NCBI GenBank assembly: GCA_965117025.1
Contig: OZ220746.1
Span: forward strand, 1,302,001-1,366,000
DNA: 64,000 nt
Origin: VXPQ01 sp965117025
GTDB taxonomy: Bacteria; Bacteroidota; Rhodothermia; Rhodothermales; VXPQ01
Direction of reading: 5' to 3'
Shown: in pieces, positions 17,491-26,590 of the stretch
Position numbering within the stretch: position 1 is the stretch's first letter
How the letters are laid out: the number at the start of each line of letters is the position of its first letter
Program-made: the position numbers and the translations under genes
Notes under the pieces: generated by a model
Database searches by the model: none
The model's input: only the letters and a program-made list of their open reading frames with translations
What the model was told of the DNA's origin: nothing

Positions 17491-17952
17491 CTACTCCCAG
17501 GTTGCGGCGTTCAACCGGGTAGGATCCGGTTCCAGGGTTCCGATCTCATCGTCGGAATCCGGATCGCTGAGCAGATACACCATGACGCGCGACGTATCGT
17601 TGACTTCGTACTCGAATTGCTTGCCCGTACGAGGAGAAACAATAAAGGAATCGATATCCGTACCCCTGCCAAAGATACTGTCGCTGTGCGCCTGCATCGT
17701 CGAATCGGTTTGCACCCAGATATGCAGGCTGTCCAGTGAACCCGGAAAACGGTCGTTCCGTTCGTCGAACCGGATGAGCGCCGCCCTGATATTACTCATG
17801 CGCAGGCGGGTGCGCTCCGTGAGTTCCTCCTGGCGCTCCACGGCCTCCCAGGGTGAGGTAATCGAATCATAAAGGAAATACCCCATACAGAGGATAAGTA
17901 CCCCCAGGGCCACCTGAATAAGAACACGTTTGTTCTGACTGCCTGACGCCAT
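17491..17952 (-). CDS. Single-pass membrane protein with pseudopilin-like domain
   Basis: This 153-residue protein has an N-terminal membrane helix (VLIQVALGVLILCMGYFLY) and a short extracytoplasmic domain with RMSNIRAALIRFDERNDRFP, reminiscent of the GspG-type stretch following the pseudopilin helix, but with no prepilin cleavage motif before the helix. ATG 17952 is preceded by AGGAG at good spacing, which decides the start. The longer frame to 18087 is rejected. It lies directly upstream of the PilM-like gene. Confidence 0.5.
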   Translation of the reverse strand: MASGSQNKRVLIQVALGVLILCMGYFLYDSITSPWEAVERQEELTERTRLRMSNIRAALIRFDERNDRFPGSLDSLHIWVQTDSTMQAHSDSIFGRGTDIDSFIVSPRTGKQFEYEVNDTSRVMVYLLSDPDSDDEIGTLEPDPTRLNAATWE

Positions 17953-18177
17953 AGTGCACTCCTGTTCCCGCAGTGTCTGATTGTCTGACGAATAAGAAAC
18001 GGGAACCCTACTCCACAGTACATACGCACGCCGCCGCCCGCCTCCGCGAAAAAATACATGAACATACCCCGAAAAGCAACCATGCACATGCTATCTGCAC
18101 AGAGAACGAAATTTCTCCCGCAGATTGCGATATTGTGGTAAGCGGACCCACCGTCCCGGCCTATACCGATCATTTCC

Positions 18178-18903
18178 ATGACAACCGACCTGCTCATCAA
18201 CATAGATCATGTGGCCACGCTGCGAAACGCCCGCAAGGAAACGCTGCCTGATCCGGTCCATGCCGCCGCCGCCGCAGAAGCCGCGGGGGCCGACGGCATC
18301 GTGGTCCATTTACGGGAAGACCGCCGCCATATCACCGAACGCGATGTGCGCCTCCTGAAGCAAATGCTCCGGACAAAATTTGATTTTGAGCTGTCCACGG
18401 ATCCGGATGTGGTGCGTATCTGCTGCGAGGTGCAACCGGATCTGGCTACCCTCGTGCCGGAACGACGGGAGGAAGTAACCACGGAACACGGTCTGGATGT
18501 GATCGCCCGCAAGGAGCGTCTCCGCGATGTCGTTGCGCAATTGCGGCAGGCAGGCATCAAAGAAGTGGCGCTCTTCGTCGATCCCGTTTGCAACGAGATC
18601 GACGCAGCCGTGGAAACCGGGGCCGACGGCATCGAACTGCACACGGGGGATTTCGCCAATGCAAAGAATGCGAGCGAACGCAAACGATGTACAGAGGATC
18701 TGGCCCGGGCTGCCGAACACGCCCACGCCGCCGGCCTCATCGTACACGCCGGCCATGGGCTCGACTACCGCAACTACCCCGCGTTTCGGGCCGCAGTCCC
18801 TCATGTTCGGGAAGTCTCCATCGGCTTTGCCGTGATGGCGCGGGCCATGCTCGTTGGCATGGAACAGGCGGTTCGGGAAATGCGGGAACTCGTAAAATCG
18901 TGA
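18178..18903 (+). CDS. pdxJ: Pyridoxine 5'-phosphate synthase
   Basis: PdxJ condenses deoxyxylulose 5-phosphate with 3-amino-2-oxopropyl phosphate to pyridoxine 5'-phosphate. LLINIDHVATLRNAR, IVVHLREDRRHI, VTTEHGLDV and VHAGHGLDYRNYP are family landmarks including catalytic Glu and His residues. Length is 241 residues. Together with pdxB 1 kb downstream it shows the DXP-dependent vitamin B6 pathway. Its stop overlaps the start of era (TGATG). Confidence 0.96.
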   Translation: MTTDLLINIDHVATLRNARKETLPDPVHAAAAAEAAGADGIVVHLREDRRHITERDVRLLKQMLRTKFDFELSTDPDVVRICCEVQPDLATLVPERREEVTTEHGLDVIARKERLRDVVAQLRQAGIKEVALFVDPVCNEIDAAVETGADGIELHTGDFANAKNASERKRCTEDLARAAEHAHAAGLIVHAGHGLDYRNYPAFRAAVPHVREVSIGFAVMARAMLVGMEQAVREMRELVKS

Positions 18904-19835
18904 TGCACCGCCCGGGCATGCCCATGGATTCGACGCTCCTGATGCCGGAAGACGCTCCCGAAGGCCACCGATGCGGCTATGTCGCTCTGGCGGGACCACC
19001 GAATGTGGGGAAAAGCACCCTGCTGAATGCCCTCATCGGGCAAAAACTATCCATTGTTACCCGGAAACCGCAAACCACGCGCCATCGGATCCCCGCCATG
19101 TTGTCCGCGGACGATCATCAGATCATTTTCCTCGACACACCCGGCATCGTGGCCCCGCGGTACGGACTGCACAAGGCGATGATGCGCGCCGTGCAGGATG
19201 CGGTGGCCGATGCAGACCTGCTGGTGCTCATAGCCGATGCCTCTCGCGGCGTGCCCGACACACCCGGAACGGATATCATCCGGGGCCGGTCCGCCATACT
19301 CGCCCTGAACAAAATGGACCTTATCCGGCAGGAAGACGCCCTGCCTCTCGCAGAGGCCTGGCTCGCACTGGGCGATTTCGATGACGTCGTCCCGATTTCG
19401 GCCCGAAAGGGTACGAATCTGGACATTCTGCTGGACGCCATCCTGCAGCGCCTCCCTATCGGGCCGCCTCTCTACCCCAAGGACATGATCAGCGACCGCC
19501 CGGAACGCTTCTTCGTGGCCGAGATCATCCGGGAGAAAGTATTCCGGCTGTACCGGCAGGAAATTCCGTACTCCACCGAAGTACGCATTGTGCACTTTGA
19601 GGAGCGAGAGAACGAAAAGGACTTCGTATCCGCCGAAATCGTACTGACGGCAGATACGCAGAAGGGGATCCTGATCGGGAAAAAGGGGCATGCCCTCAAG
19701 CGGCTGGGCACGGCGGCGCGGAAAGACATCGAGGCTTTTCTGGGCCGATCCGTATATCTGGATCTGCATGTGAAAGTCCGAAGCGACTGGCGCAATCGGC
19801 CTGCATTTCTGCGTTCGTTCGGTTATCAGGCCTGA
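18903..19835 (+). CDS. era: GTPase Era
   Basis: Era is a GTPase that binds the 3' end of 16S rRNA and acts in small-subunit maturation. G1 is GPPNVGKST, G2 TTRHRI, G3 DTPGI, G4 NKMD and G5 SARKG. A C-terminal KH domain (GILIGKKGHALKRLGTAARKDIE) binds RNA. Starting at ATG 18903 gives 310 residues, normal for the family. The longer open frame beginning inside pdxJ is not used. Confidence 0.96.
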   Translation: MHRPGMPMDSTLLMPEDAPEGHRCGYVALAGPPNVGKSTLLNALIGQKLSIVTRKPQTTRHRIPAMLSADDHQIIFLDTPGIVAPRYGLHKAMMRAVQDAVADADLLVLIADASRGVPDTPGTDIIRGRSAILALNKMDLIRQEDALPLAEAWLALGDFDDVVPISARKGTNLDILLDAILQRLPIGPPLYPKDMISDRPERFFVAEIIREKVFRLYRQEIPYSTEVRIVHFEERENEKDFVSAEIVLTADTQKGILIGKKGHALKRLGTAARKDIEAFLGRSVYLDLHVKVRSDWRNRPAFLRSFGYQA

Positions 19836-19857
19836 CAGGTTGCGGATATGTCAGGCC
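19829..19857. terminator. Hairpin shared by convergent era and pdxB ends
   Basis: GGCCTGACA (19829-19837) and TGTCAGGCC (19849-19857) form a perfect 9-base-pair stem with an 11-base loop. The era stop lies in the left arm and the pdxB stop in the right arm. Such a hairpin between convergent genes could end transcription in both directions, although no run of T follows, so it may work as a weak or factor-assisted terminator. Confidence 0.5.
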
Positions 19858-21032
19858 CTAATCTGTACATCCAGGCCTTCCTGAACCGCCCTGTGCAGTG
19901 CATCCGGCACGTGTGCCGGGTCCAGTCGCCGGATCGAAAAGGTACGCCGCCTGGGGTACGTTCGCCGGAGCTGCCTGAAGCGCAGCGACGCCTCCTCATC
20001 CGAGTCAGGCCATGACTGCCTCATACGGCGGTCATCGCGCCATACATCGTACATGCTTTGGACCAGGTGGTGCAACCAGTCCGTTGCCGGCAGAACAGGA
20101 TCAGAGGCGCATACCGGAAGGGGTTCCGCGCTTCCGTACACTTCGTCAGCGACTCCCTCGACCACAGGCATATGCATGCCCGGCAGCGACGCCATGGCGT
20201 CGCGCAGCATGTACGCGCCCGTTACCTTTCCGTCGTACGAATACCCGGCGATATGGGGCGTGGCGATGTCCACGCAGCGCAGCAGCGCAACGGACGGAAC
20301 GGGCTCGCCTTCCCACACATCGAGCGCCACCGCAGCAGGTCGTCGTTCAGCGTGCTGCAATATCTCAAGGAGCGCCTTGTTGTCGAAAACGGCCCCGCGC
20401 GACGTATTAATCAACCAGGTTCCGGGACGTAAGGAAGCCAGTTCGTCGCGACCGATCATGTGCCATGTACGATGCGGCCCTTCCCGGACAAGCGGTACAT
20501 GAAAGGTGAGCACATCCGCCTGCTCGATCAGGGTATCCAGCGGAAGATAGTTCTGCGCCGTTCCCGCCGGGTCGTCATCCTCCGCAAGCGGTGGATCACA
20601 CAACAGCACTGTCATGCCCAGCGCAGCGGCCCGCACGGCCAGCCGGCTCCCGATGCGCCCGCACCCTACGATGCCCAGCGTCTTGTTCTCGAGAGCCTCC
20701 CCCCGGTTCACCGCCAGATAAAGAAGCGTCGCCAGTACATACTCGACCACGGAATCCGCGTTTGAGCCCGGCGCACAGGCGAACGGAATTCCGCGCTGTC
20801 GCAGGTATCCGGTATCGATATGATCCAGACCGGATGTCGCCGACCCCACAAACCGGACCGCGCTACCGTCGAGCAACGCCGCATCGACGCGGGTGACGCT
20901 GCGCACAAGCAGCACATCCGCATCCCGGACTGTCTTCGGGGTCATATCCCGCCCGGACAGGATGTGTACGGACCCAAGCGAACCAAACAGGTCGCTCACC
21001 AACGGAATATTCTCGTCAGCTACGATATGCAA
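19851..21032 (-). CDS. pdxB: 4-Phosphoerythronate dehydrogenase
   Basis: PdxB oxidises 4-phosphoerythronate in vitamin B6 synthesis. The protein has the D-2-hydroxyacid dehydrogenase fold: VADENIPLVSDLF at the start as in PdxB, the NAD site LGIVGCGRIGSRLAVRA, LINTSRGAVFDNKALLEIL and the catalytic His in TPHIAGYSYDGK. The SYDGK tract and C-terminal extension point to PdxB rather than SerA. The start is TTG at 21032, directly adjoining the inverted-repeat element, with no clear ribosome binding site. Confidence 0.88.
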   Translation of the reverse strand: MHIVADENIPLVSDLFGSLGSVHILSGRDMTPKTVRDADVLLVRSVTRVDAALLDGSAVRFVGSATSGLDHIDTGYLRQRGIPFACAPGSNADSVVEYVLATLLYLAVNRGEALENKTLGIVGCGRIGSRLAVRAAALGMTVLLCDPPLAEDDDPAGTAQNYLPLDTLIEQADVLTFHVPLVREGPHRTWHMIGRDELASLRPGTWLINTSRGAVFDNKALLEILQHAERRPAAVALDVWEGEPVPSVALLRCVDIATPHIAGYSYDGKVTGAYMLRDAMASLPGMHMPVVEGVADEVYGSAEPLPVCASDPVLPATDWLHHLVQSMYDVWRDDRRMRQSWPDSDEEASLRFRQLRRTYPRRRTFSIRRLDPAHVPDALHRAVQEGLDVQIRA

Positions 21033-21221
21033 GGGATACTCTGATTAAGTCCGCGAAGTTCAAAGGCTGCGAGAAGTGCGCTGGCAAGGAATGACGAAGC
21101 AATGTGGCAGGCCCCACATAATGAGGAATGACGCGGCCAGCGTGCTTCTCACAGCCTCCCGAAGGGCGCTTCACGCGCTAACGTGAAGCGCTGATCGAAG
21201 TGGTTTTGATCAGAGTATCCC
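21033..21221. mobile_element. MITE-like element with terminal and nested inverted repeats
   Basis: The 189-base unit begins GGGATACTCTGAT and ends ATCAGAGTATCCC, perfect 13-base terminal inverted repeats. Nested inside, GGCTGCGAGAAGTGCGCTGGC pairs imperfectly with GCCAGCGTGCTTCTCACAGCC, and near the right end GCGCTTCACG/CGTGAAGCGC forms a perfect hairpin. It has no open reading frame. Related pieces occur at 3212-3251 and 12742-12840, with possible traces near 9141 and 14079. This is the structure of a non-autonomous miniature transposable element; no transposase is in the window. Confidence 0.75.
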
Positions 21222-21268
21222 CAGGGCAGCATGACGTACCGGAATGCGCAGAGAACCGCACGGAAAGA

Positions 21269-21949
21269 TCAAAAACCGATCCCGATGCTGAGCATGGTCG
21301 TATGCAGGCGCTGCTCGTCGGGACGTATGACGACATCGGCAAACTCATACTCGTCGTTGGTGAAACCCGACACGCCGAAAGTGCGCTTCACCTCAGGATA
21401 AAACCGCAAGCCGGCCAATCGGATTTCCAGGCCCACCCCTACGGCAGCGGCCATGCTGAGCGTACGCAGACGGTCCTGGTTGGTGGTGTCCGTAGTGAAT
21501 CGCAAGACAGGCCCGACCAGCACATACGGAGAAACATAGGAAAGCTCATACTGGTACCGCACGTCCACCGGGATTTCAATGTAGGTCACGAAGTGGTCGT
21601 CGCTGATGGAGCCGGTGGCATCCGAAAACCCGGCATCCGGAGCGCCGCCAAAGTCCACCGGATCCGGCGTCGTGACAAATCCTGTCGTATTGGACGGATT
21701 GAAAAGCCGACCTGCATCCATATACCGCAATCCGGGGCGTAGCGCGAACGACCCCAACGGCAGATTCACCCACAGGTGAACGTGCCATCCGGGAACCTGC
21801 TTGAGTGAAGCCGTCTGGTCATCCGATGCGATGTCGCTCAATTCGGAAACCATCACTCCTCCGGCGACGCCCACCTGTGCGTTCGCGGACATCGCCGCGC
21901 CACCGCAAAGTATCAGAACCAAACTGATCGTACCAAATGCTTTTCGCAT
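21269..21949 (-). CDS. Outer-membrane beta-barrel protein (PorT/OmpA-barrel type)
   Basis: The 226-residue exported protein has a signal peptide (MRKAFGTISLVLILCGGAAMSANAQ). The mature part alternates beta-strands and turns, with YIEIPVDVRYQYEL and SPYVLVGPVLRF typical of the small 8-stranded 'outer membrane protein beta-barrel' family common in Bacteroidota. It ends in a terminal Phe (SIGIGF), the outer-membrane insertion signal. Function is unknown. ATG 21949 was chosen for the signal peptide. Confidence 0.7.
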   Translation of the reverse strand: MRKAFGTISLVLILCGGAAMSANAQVGVAGGVMVSELSDIASDDQTASLKQVPGWHVHLWVNLPLGSFALRPGLRYMDAGRLFNPSNTTGFVTTPDPVDFGGAPDAGFSDATGSISDDHFVTYIEIPVDVRYQYELSYVSPYVLVGPVLRFTTDTTNQDRLRTLSMAAAVGVGLEIRLAGLRFYPEVKRTFGVSGFTNDEYEFADVVIRPDEQRLHTTMLSIGIGF

Positions 21950-22093
21950 AAAAATGCCCCGCAAAGATAGTTCGTGCAGCCCGGCACGCATGAAGACCAC
22001 GTATTGCAACCTTAACCCCCAACGCAAGTTTCTGCCTTACGCATAGCGAAAATATTCATTGCTCCGCGAGCCGGACAAAACGGACACACGCCT

Positions 22094-23227
22094 GTGAATA
22101 TCGGCATTACATGTTACCCCGTGTACGGGGGAAGCGGGGTCGTTGCCACGGAATTGGGCAAGGCTCTTGCACTCAGAGGACATCAGATTCATTTCATCGC
22201 CTACTCCATGCCGTTCCGGCTGGCGCACGTGACGGAAAACATTTCCTTCCATGAGGTAGCTGTCAATACGTACCCCCTCTTCGAATACCCCCCCTATTCG
22301 CTGGCCCTTACGGGCAAAATGGTTGACGTTGCGCGATTCGAGCACCTTGATCTTCTGCATGTGCATTACGCCATCCCTCATGCCACAAGCGCCGTACTGG
22401 CCCGGGAAATCCTGCGTGAGCAGGGGTTGTACGTTCCCGTATTCACTACGCTGCACGGCACAGACATTACGCTGGTGGGGCAGGACCCGGGCTTTGCGCC
22501 GGTGGTGAATCATGCGATCAACCACTCCGACGGCGTAACGGCGGTCTCCGAATACCTCCGCAGCGAAACAAAGCGGCATTTTCAGGTCGATACGCCGATC
22601 GAGGTCATTCCCAATTTCATCGACACGACGCGCTTTCGCCGCTGCGAAAACAAAGCATTCAAGCAGGCGGTGTGCCCGGATGGCGGAAAAATCATCGTAC
22701 ATGTCTCGAATTTCCGCCCCGTGAAGCGCGTGGAAGACGTTATCCGCGTTTTCCACCGCCTTGTGCGGGATGGCATGGCAGTGAATCTGCTGCTCGCGGG
22801 GGACGGACCGGACCGGATGTCTGCCGAGCGGCTGGCCCGCGACCTGGGTGTATGTGGAAAGGTTCGCTTCCTTGGAAAACAGGAGCCGATCGAGGAGTTG
22901 TTATCCATCGCCGATGTGTTTCTCATTCCCAGCGGCTCGGAAACGTTCGGCCTGGCCGCGCTGGAAGCCATGGCGTGCAACGTGCCGATCGTGTCGAGCG
23001 ATATCGGAGGACTGCCGGAACTGAACGTGGACGGCGAAACGGGCTTCCTGTGCCCGCTGGGCGACATCGATGCAATGACGGAAAAAACCCGCGCCATTCT
23101 AAGCGACGATGCGCTGCGGCAGCGTCTTGCGGAGGGCGCCCGTCGCCGCGCGGTGGAGATGTTCGACCAGGACCGGATCGTGCCTATGTACGAGGCCTAC
23201 TACGAGCAGGCTCTGGAAATGGCCTGA
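22094..23227 (+). CDS. bshA: N-acetyl-alpha-D-glucosaminyl L-malate synthase BshA
   Basis: BshA is the GT4 glycosyltransferase that starts bacillithiol synthesis by joining UDP-GlcNAc to L-malate. The opening IGITCYPVYGGSGVVATELG, HIHFIAY-like QIHFIAYSMPFRL, the middle HVSNFRPVKRVEDVI and the donor-binding PSGSETFGLAALEAMAC are diagnostic. Length is 377 residues. The start is GTG 22094. BshB/BshC are not in this window, so the pathway must be completed elsewhere. Confidence 0.92.
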   Translation: MNIGITCYPVYGGSGVVATELGKALALRGHQIHFIAYSMPFRLAHVTENISFHEVAVNTYPLFEYPPYSLALTGKMVDVARFEHLDLLHVHYAIPHATSAVLAREILREQGLYVPVFTTLHGTDITLVGQDPGFAPVVNHAINHSDGVTAVSEYLRSETKRHFQVDTPIEVIPNFIDTTRFRRCENKAFKQAVCPDGGKIIVHVSNFRPVKRVEDVIRVFHRLVRDGMAVNLLLAGDGPDRMSAERLARDLGVCGKVRFLGKQEPIEELLSIADVFLIPSGSETFGLAALEAMACNVPIVSSDIGGLPELNVDGETGFLCPLGDIDAMTEKTRAILSDDALRQRLAEGARRRAVEMFDQDRIVPMYEAYYEQALEMA

Positions 23228-23321
23228 CGCCATGATGCCGGGCTTGCCCACCGGCGGAACGCGAACCCACGGCGTATGTAGCAAGGGTTTTCCCGGATCT
23301 ATCGATTCAGTGCGCCAGGCC

Positions 23322-23963
23322 ATGCAGATACAGGGATTTACCTGTAATCCGTTCCAGACGAATTGTTATGTCTGCCATGACGACGGCGAGGCGGTACTGA
23401 TCGATGCGTCCTGCTCGACCCCGGAAGAATGCGCACAGGTCGAGCGCTACATCGCCGATCGGGAACTGACCATTCGCCGCCTGCTGTTAACGCATGGGCA
23501 TATCGACCATATCTTCGGATGCGCCCACTTCGCACGGACATTCGGGATGGGCTTTCTGATGCATCGCGAGGATAGGGTTTTTATTACCCAGGCCGAGGCA
23601 CAAGCCCAACTGTTCGGAGAACCCATCGAAACCCCGCCTGAGCCGGAAGGCTTTCTGAACGAAGAAGACCGCGTGCATTTCGGCAACACATCCCTTGCCG
23701 TGCTGCATACGCCGGGGCATTCCCCGGGATCGATTTCCTTCTACGACGCCGCCTCGCAGGCACTGATTGCCGGAGATGTGCTGTTCCAGGGGTCCATCGG
23801 ACGGACGGATCTGTGGCGCGGCGATCTGCCCGAACTGATGCGGTCCATTTTCGAAAAGCTCGTTCCTCTCGGGGACACGGTGCGCGTCTATCCCGGGCAC
23901 GGCCCTGTCACGACCATTGGAGAGGAGCAGCGAACGAACCCGTTCCTTGTATTTCCCCCATGA
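23322..23963 (+). CDS. MBL-fold metallohydrolase (glyoxalase II-like)
   Basis: This 213-residue metallo-beta-lactamase-fold protein has THGHIDH (metal site), HTPGHSPGS and AGDVLFQGSIGRTDL, plus the late YPGHGP. It is the YcbL/GloB-like single-domain type that hydrolyses thioesters such as S-lactoyl conjugates. Following bshA, it might act on bacillithiol conjugates, but that is inference from position only. The start ATG 23322 (MQIQGFTCNPFQTNCYV) is conserved in the family. Its stop overlaps the next gene (ATGA). Confidence 0.85.
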   Translation: MQIQGFTCNPFQTNCYVCHDDGEAVLIDASCSTPEECAQVERYIADRELTIRRLLLTHGHIDHIFGCAHFARTFGMGFLMHREDRVFITQAEAQAQLFGEPIETPPEPEGFLNEEDRVHFGNTSLAVLHTPGHSPGSISFYDAASQALIAGDVLFQGSIGRTDLWRGDLPELMRSIFEKLVPLGDTVRVYPGHGPVTTIGEEQRTNPFLVFPP

Positions 23964-25393
23964 AGCGGCTTCACGGACTCATTCTGCGCATGCTCCCGGG
24001 ACGCGTTCTCGGATGGTTGGGAACGCTCATGTTCCTGCTGGTGATGCAGTTTCTGATCAAGTACCTGCCCGATCTGGCGGGCAAGGGGCTTCCCCCCGGG
24101 GTCCTGCTTGAACTGATCGCCTACAACCTGGCGTATATGGTGGTCCTCGCCGTGCCGATGTCCCTCCTTATCGGCACCATGATGACGTTCGGGCGCATTG
24201 CCGAGTCCCGGGCCTGGGTCGTGATCAAGGCGTCCGGCGTCTCGCCTGTCCGGCTGATCTGGCCTACGCTCCTGATCGGAGTATTTGTCGCCACCGGCAT
24301 GACGTACTTCAATAACCGTGTGTTGCCGGAAGCGAACTTCCGGGCCCGTAAACTGTGGTACGACATACGCCGGAAGCGCCCGGACTTCGAGTTGCGCCCC
24401 GGCATGTTCTACGAGGGGGTTCGAGACTACAGCATCCTCGTGCAGCATGTCGCTGCCGGTTCCGGGACGCTTGAAGATATTCTCATCTACGACTACACGG
24501 ACAATGCCCAGGCCGTGATCAAGGCGCGCGAAGGACGCCTGCTCCCTCTGCCGGATCGGCCGGAACTGGCGCTCACCCTGTTCGATGGCGAAATACACCG
24601 CATGCCGGAGGGGCAGCAGGTTTACCGAAGCGAAGAGCGCTACGAGCGGCTCACCTTCGACAGGTACCGCATGACGCTGGACGCTTCCGAATTCGCTTTC
24701 GAGCGCTCGGAGGAAAGCCGGACAAATCGTTCGGACCGCACCATGCCCACCCGGGACATGATCGGCTTTGTCGATTCCCTTCGGCAAAGCGTCGATTCGT
24801 CTCTCGTCCGCCTTGCCGGGTATTTCGGGCCGGAGAGCTTCGGAAACCATGCCTCGGAAAGCAGAATGCCGAGTGCAAGAGAACCCTTCCTTGCGGCGCT
24901 TCCTGCAGGAGAAATCGGAGTAGCCGCATCGCCCGGGCGCGCTCCTCCGGGAGACGAACAGATCCTTGCCCAAGCCATAGAGAAAGCCCGGAACATACGT
25001 ATGATCATTGACGATACGCAGCGCGGCATCGCCTGGGAATTGCAGCGCGCCGACCGGTTTCTCGTGGAGATCCACAAGAAATACTCGATCGCCATCGCGT
25101 GTCTTATTTTCATGCTCATCGGCGCCCCGCTGGGGCTGAGCACCCGGCGCGGCGGTCTCAGTTCGGCGGGCATTCCGTCAGCGGGTATCTTCCTTTTTTA
25201 CTGGGTGACGCTCGTACAGGGAGAAAAGCTGGCCGACCGCGGCTTTCTCGAACCCTGGATCGGAATGTGGATCGCCAACCTTGTGATGATCGCGGCGGGA
25301 CTATGGCTGATGGTCTACGTCACGCTGGATCTGCGGGCCACACCGCCTCTCCGCACCCGGCTTCTGCGCCTGCTGCAAAGACATAAACCCTGA
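23960..25393 (+). CDS. LptF/LptG-family lipopolysaccharide transport permease
   Basis: The 477-residue inner-membrane protein has two helices near the N-terminus (GWLGTLMFLLVMQFLIKYL), a pair around 60-130 with the family motif MMTFGRIAESRAWVVIKASG, a large periplasmic beta-jellyroll, and a C-terminal helix pair. LptFG with LptB extracts lipopolysaccharide for transport to the outer membrane. It is longer than the usual 360-residue LptF because of a roughly 100-residue insert after the jellyroll, as is common in this group. F versus G cannot be decided here. Confidence 0.82.
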   Translation: MKRLHGLILRMLPGRVLGWLGTLMFLLVMQFLIKYLPDLAGKGLPPGVLLELIAYNLAYMVVLAVPMSLLIGTMMTFGRIAESRAWVVIKASGVSPVRLIWPTLLIGVFVATGMTYFNNRVLPEANFRARKLWYDIRRKRPDFELRPGMFYEGVRDYSILVQHVAAGSGTLEDILIYDYTDNAQAVIKAREGRLLPLPDRPELALTLFDGEIHRMPEGQQVYRSEERYERLTFDRYRMTLDASEFAFERSEESRTNRSDRTMPTRDMIGFVDSLRQSVDSSLVRLAGYFGPESFGNHASESRMPSAREPFLAALPAGEIGVAASPGRAPPGDEQILAQAIEKARNIRMIIDDTQRGIAWELQRADRFLVEIHKKYSIAIACLIFMLIGAPLGLSTRRGGLSSAGIPSAGIFLFYWVTLVQGEKLADRGFLEPWIGMWIANLVMIAAGLWLMVYVTLDLRATPPLRTRLLRLLQRHKP

Positions 25394-25426
25394 CGGCGCG
25401 CGCCGCACGATCTCTCTACCCGTCCG

Positions 25427-26119
25427 ATGCTGTATCTCGTTCCTACGCCGATCGGCAACCTCGAAGACATTACGCTCCGCGCCCTCCGTATTCTGAAGGA
25501 AGTGGACCTGATCGCCTGCGAGGATACGCGCACCTCGGGCATACTCCTTGCCCGTTACGAAATCGGCACGCCCACCATCAGTTACCACGAACACAACGAA
25601 CGGCGACGGACGCCGGACCTCGTCGAACGCATGCAGGCGGGACAACGCATCGCCCTGATAAGCGACGCCGGATCGCCGGGAATTTCAGATCCGGGATTCT
25701 ATCTGGTGCGGGCATGCAAACAGCACGACATCCCCGTGGAGGCGCTACCCGGACCTACCGCCGTCATCCCTGCGCTCACCGTCTCGGCGCTTCCCGCGGA
25801 ACGCTTTGTTTTTGAAGGCTTCCTGCCGGTAAAAAAGGGACGGCGCTCGAGGCTCGAAGCACTCCGGCACGAGCCGCGAACCATGGTTTTTTACGAATCG
25901 CCGCACCGCGCCGCCGCCACGATGAACCAGTTTGCGGACATCTTCGGACCCGATCGTCCGGCAGCGGTCGCACGGGAAATGACCAAGAAATTCGAAGAAG
26001 TCCGGCGGGGAACGGTGAAAGAACTGGCGGCTTTTCTCGAAGAAAAATCCAGGGTCCGGGGGGAGATTGTGCTGGTTGTGGCCGGGGCCGGGGTTACGAT
26101 GGAGGTGTGGGAGAAGTAG
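25427..26119 (+). CDS. rsmI: 16S rRNA (cytidine1402-2'-O)-methyltransferase RsmI
   Basis: RsmI 2'-O-methylates C1402 of 16S rRNA. LYLVPTPIGNLEDITLRA at the start, ACEDTRTSG, LISDAGSPGISDPGFYLVRA and FYESPHRA are family signatures of this tetrapyrrole-methylase-fold enzyme. Length 230 is usual. It is 33 bases after the LptF/G gene in the same direction. Confidence 0.95.
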   Translation: MLYLVPTPIGNLEDITLRALRILKEVDLIACEDTRTSGILLARYEIGTPTISYHEHNERRRTPDLVERMQAGQRIALISDAGSPGISDPGFYLVRACKQHDIPVEALPGPTAVIPALTVSALPAERFVFEGFLPVKKGRRSRLEALRHEPRTMVFYESPHRAAATMNQFADIFGPDRPAAVAREMTKKFEEVRRGTVKELAAFLEEKSRVRGEIVLVVAGAGVTMEVWEK

Positions 26120-26371
26120 TCTGGTATGAACCCGAAGCGCCTCTACCCGGTCTTTCCCGGACCTGCATTGTGATGCCGCCCGCAACGTAGGGCGCAAATA
26201 CGGGACAGCAAATCTCCCCGATAATTTTTGCGCGCCCTGGGACAAAATACGGTCACCTACCAGAGGAAAACCCGCCAGATTAAGAGCCGATTACAAGAAC
26301 TGCTCCATCTTGATCTTTTCGTTTCCTCGCGCGTAGGTTGTAGGAACCCAAGGCCACGAAAAGAACCGGCT

Positions 26372-26590
26372 GTGTCTGAACAGAGCAATGGATTTGAAGG
26401 CACTCAACCTGTGCGCGTCGGGGTGGACTTGGACAAGTACATTGACCAGCGGGTAGAAGCTGGTTTTCTGGCGAGAGAAAATGTGTTATGGCGGGTACTT
26501 TGGAAGTGGCTCCTGGTATCCATCGGCGGGGGAGGAGTAGGGGGGTTATCTGCTCACCCTCCTTTTTTCATGAAATGCACTCTGCCATGA
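26372..26590 (+). CDS. Small hypothetical protein with one membrane helix
   Basis: Not recognised. From GTG 26372 it would be 72 residues: a hydrophilic N-terminus (DLDKYIDQRVEAGFLARENV) and a hydrophobic segment WRVLWKWLLVSIGGGGVGGL. The stop overlaps the next start by ATGA, so the pair is probably translated together. The surrounding bases have lower GC and different codon use from rsmI, suggesting acquired DNA. The stretch 26120-26371 upstream shows no gene. Confidence 0.35.
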   Translation: MSEQSNGFEGTQPVRVGVDLDKYIDQRVEAGFLARENVLWRVLWKWLLVSIGGGGVGGLSAHPPFFMKCTLP

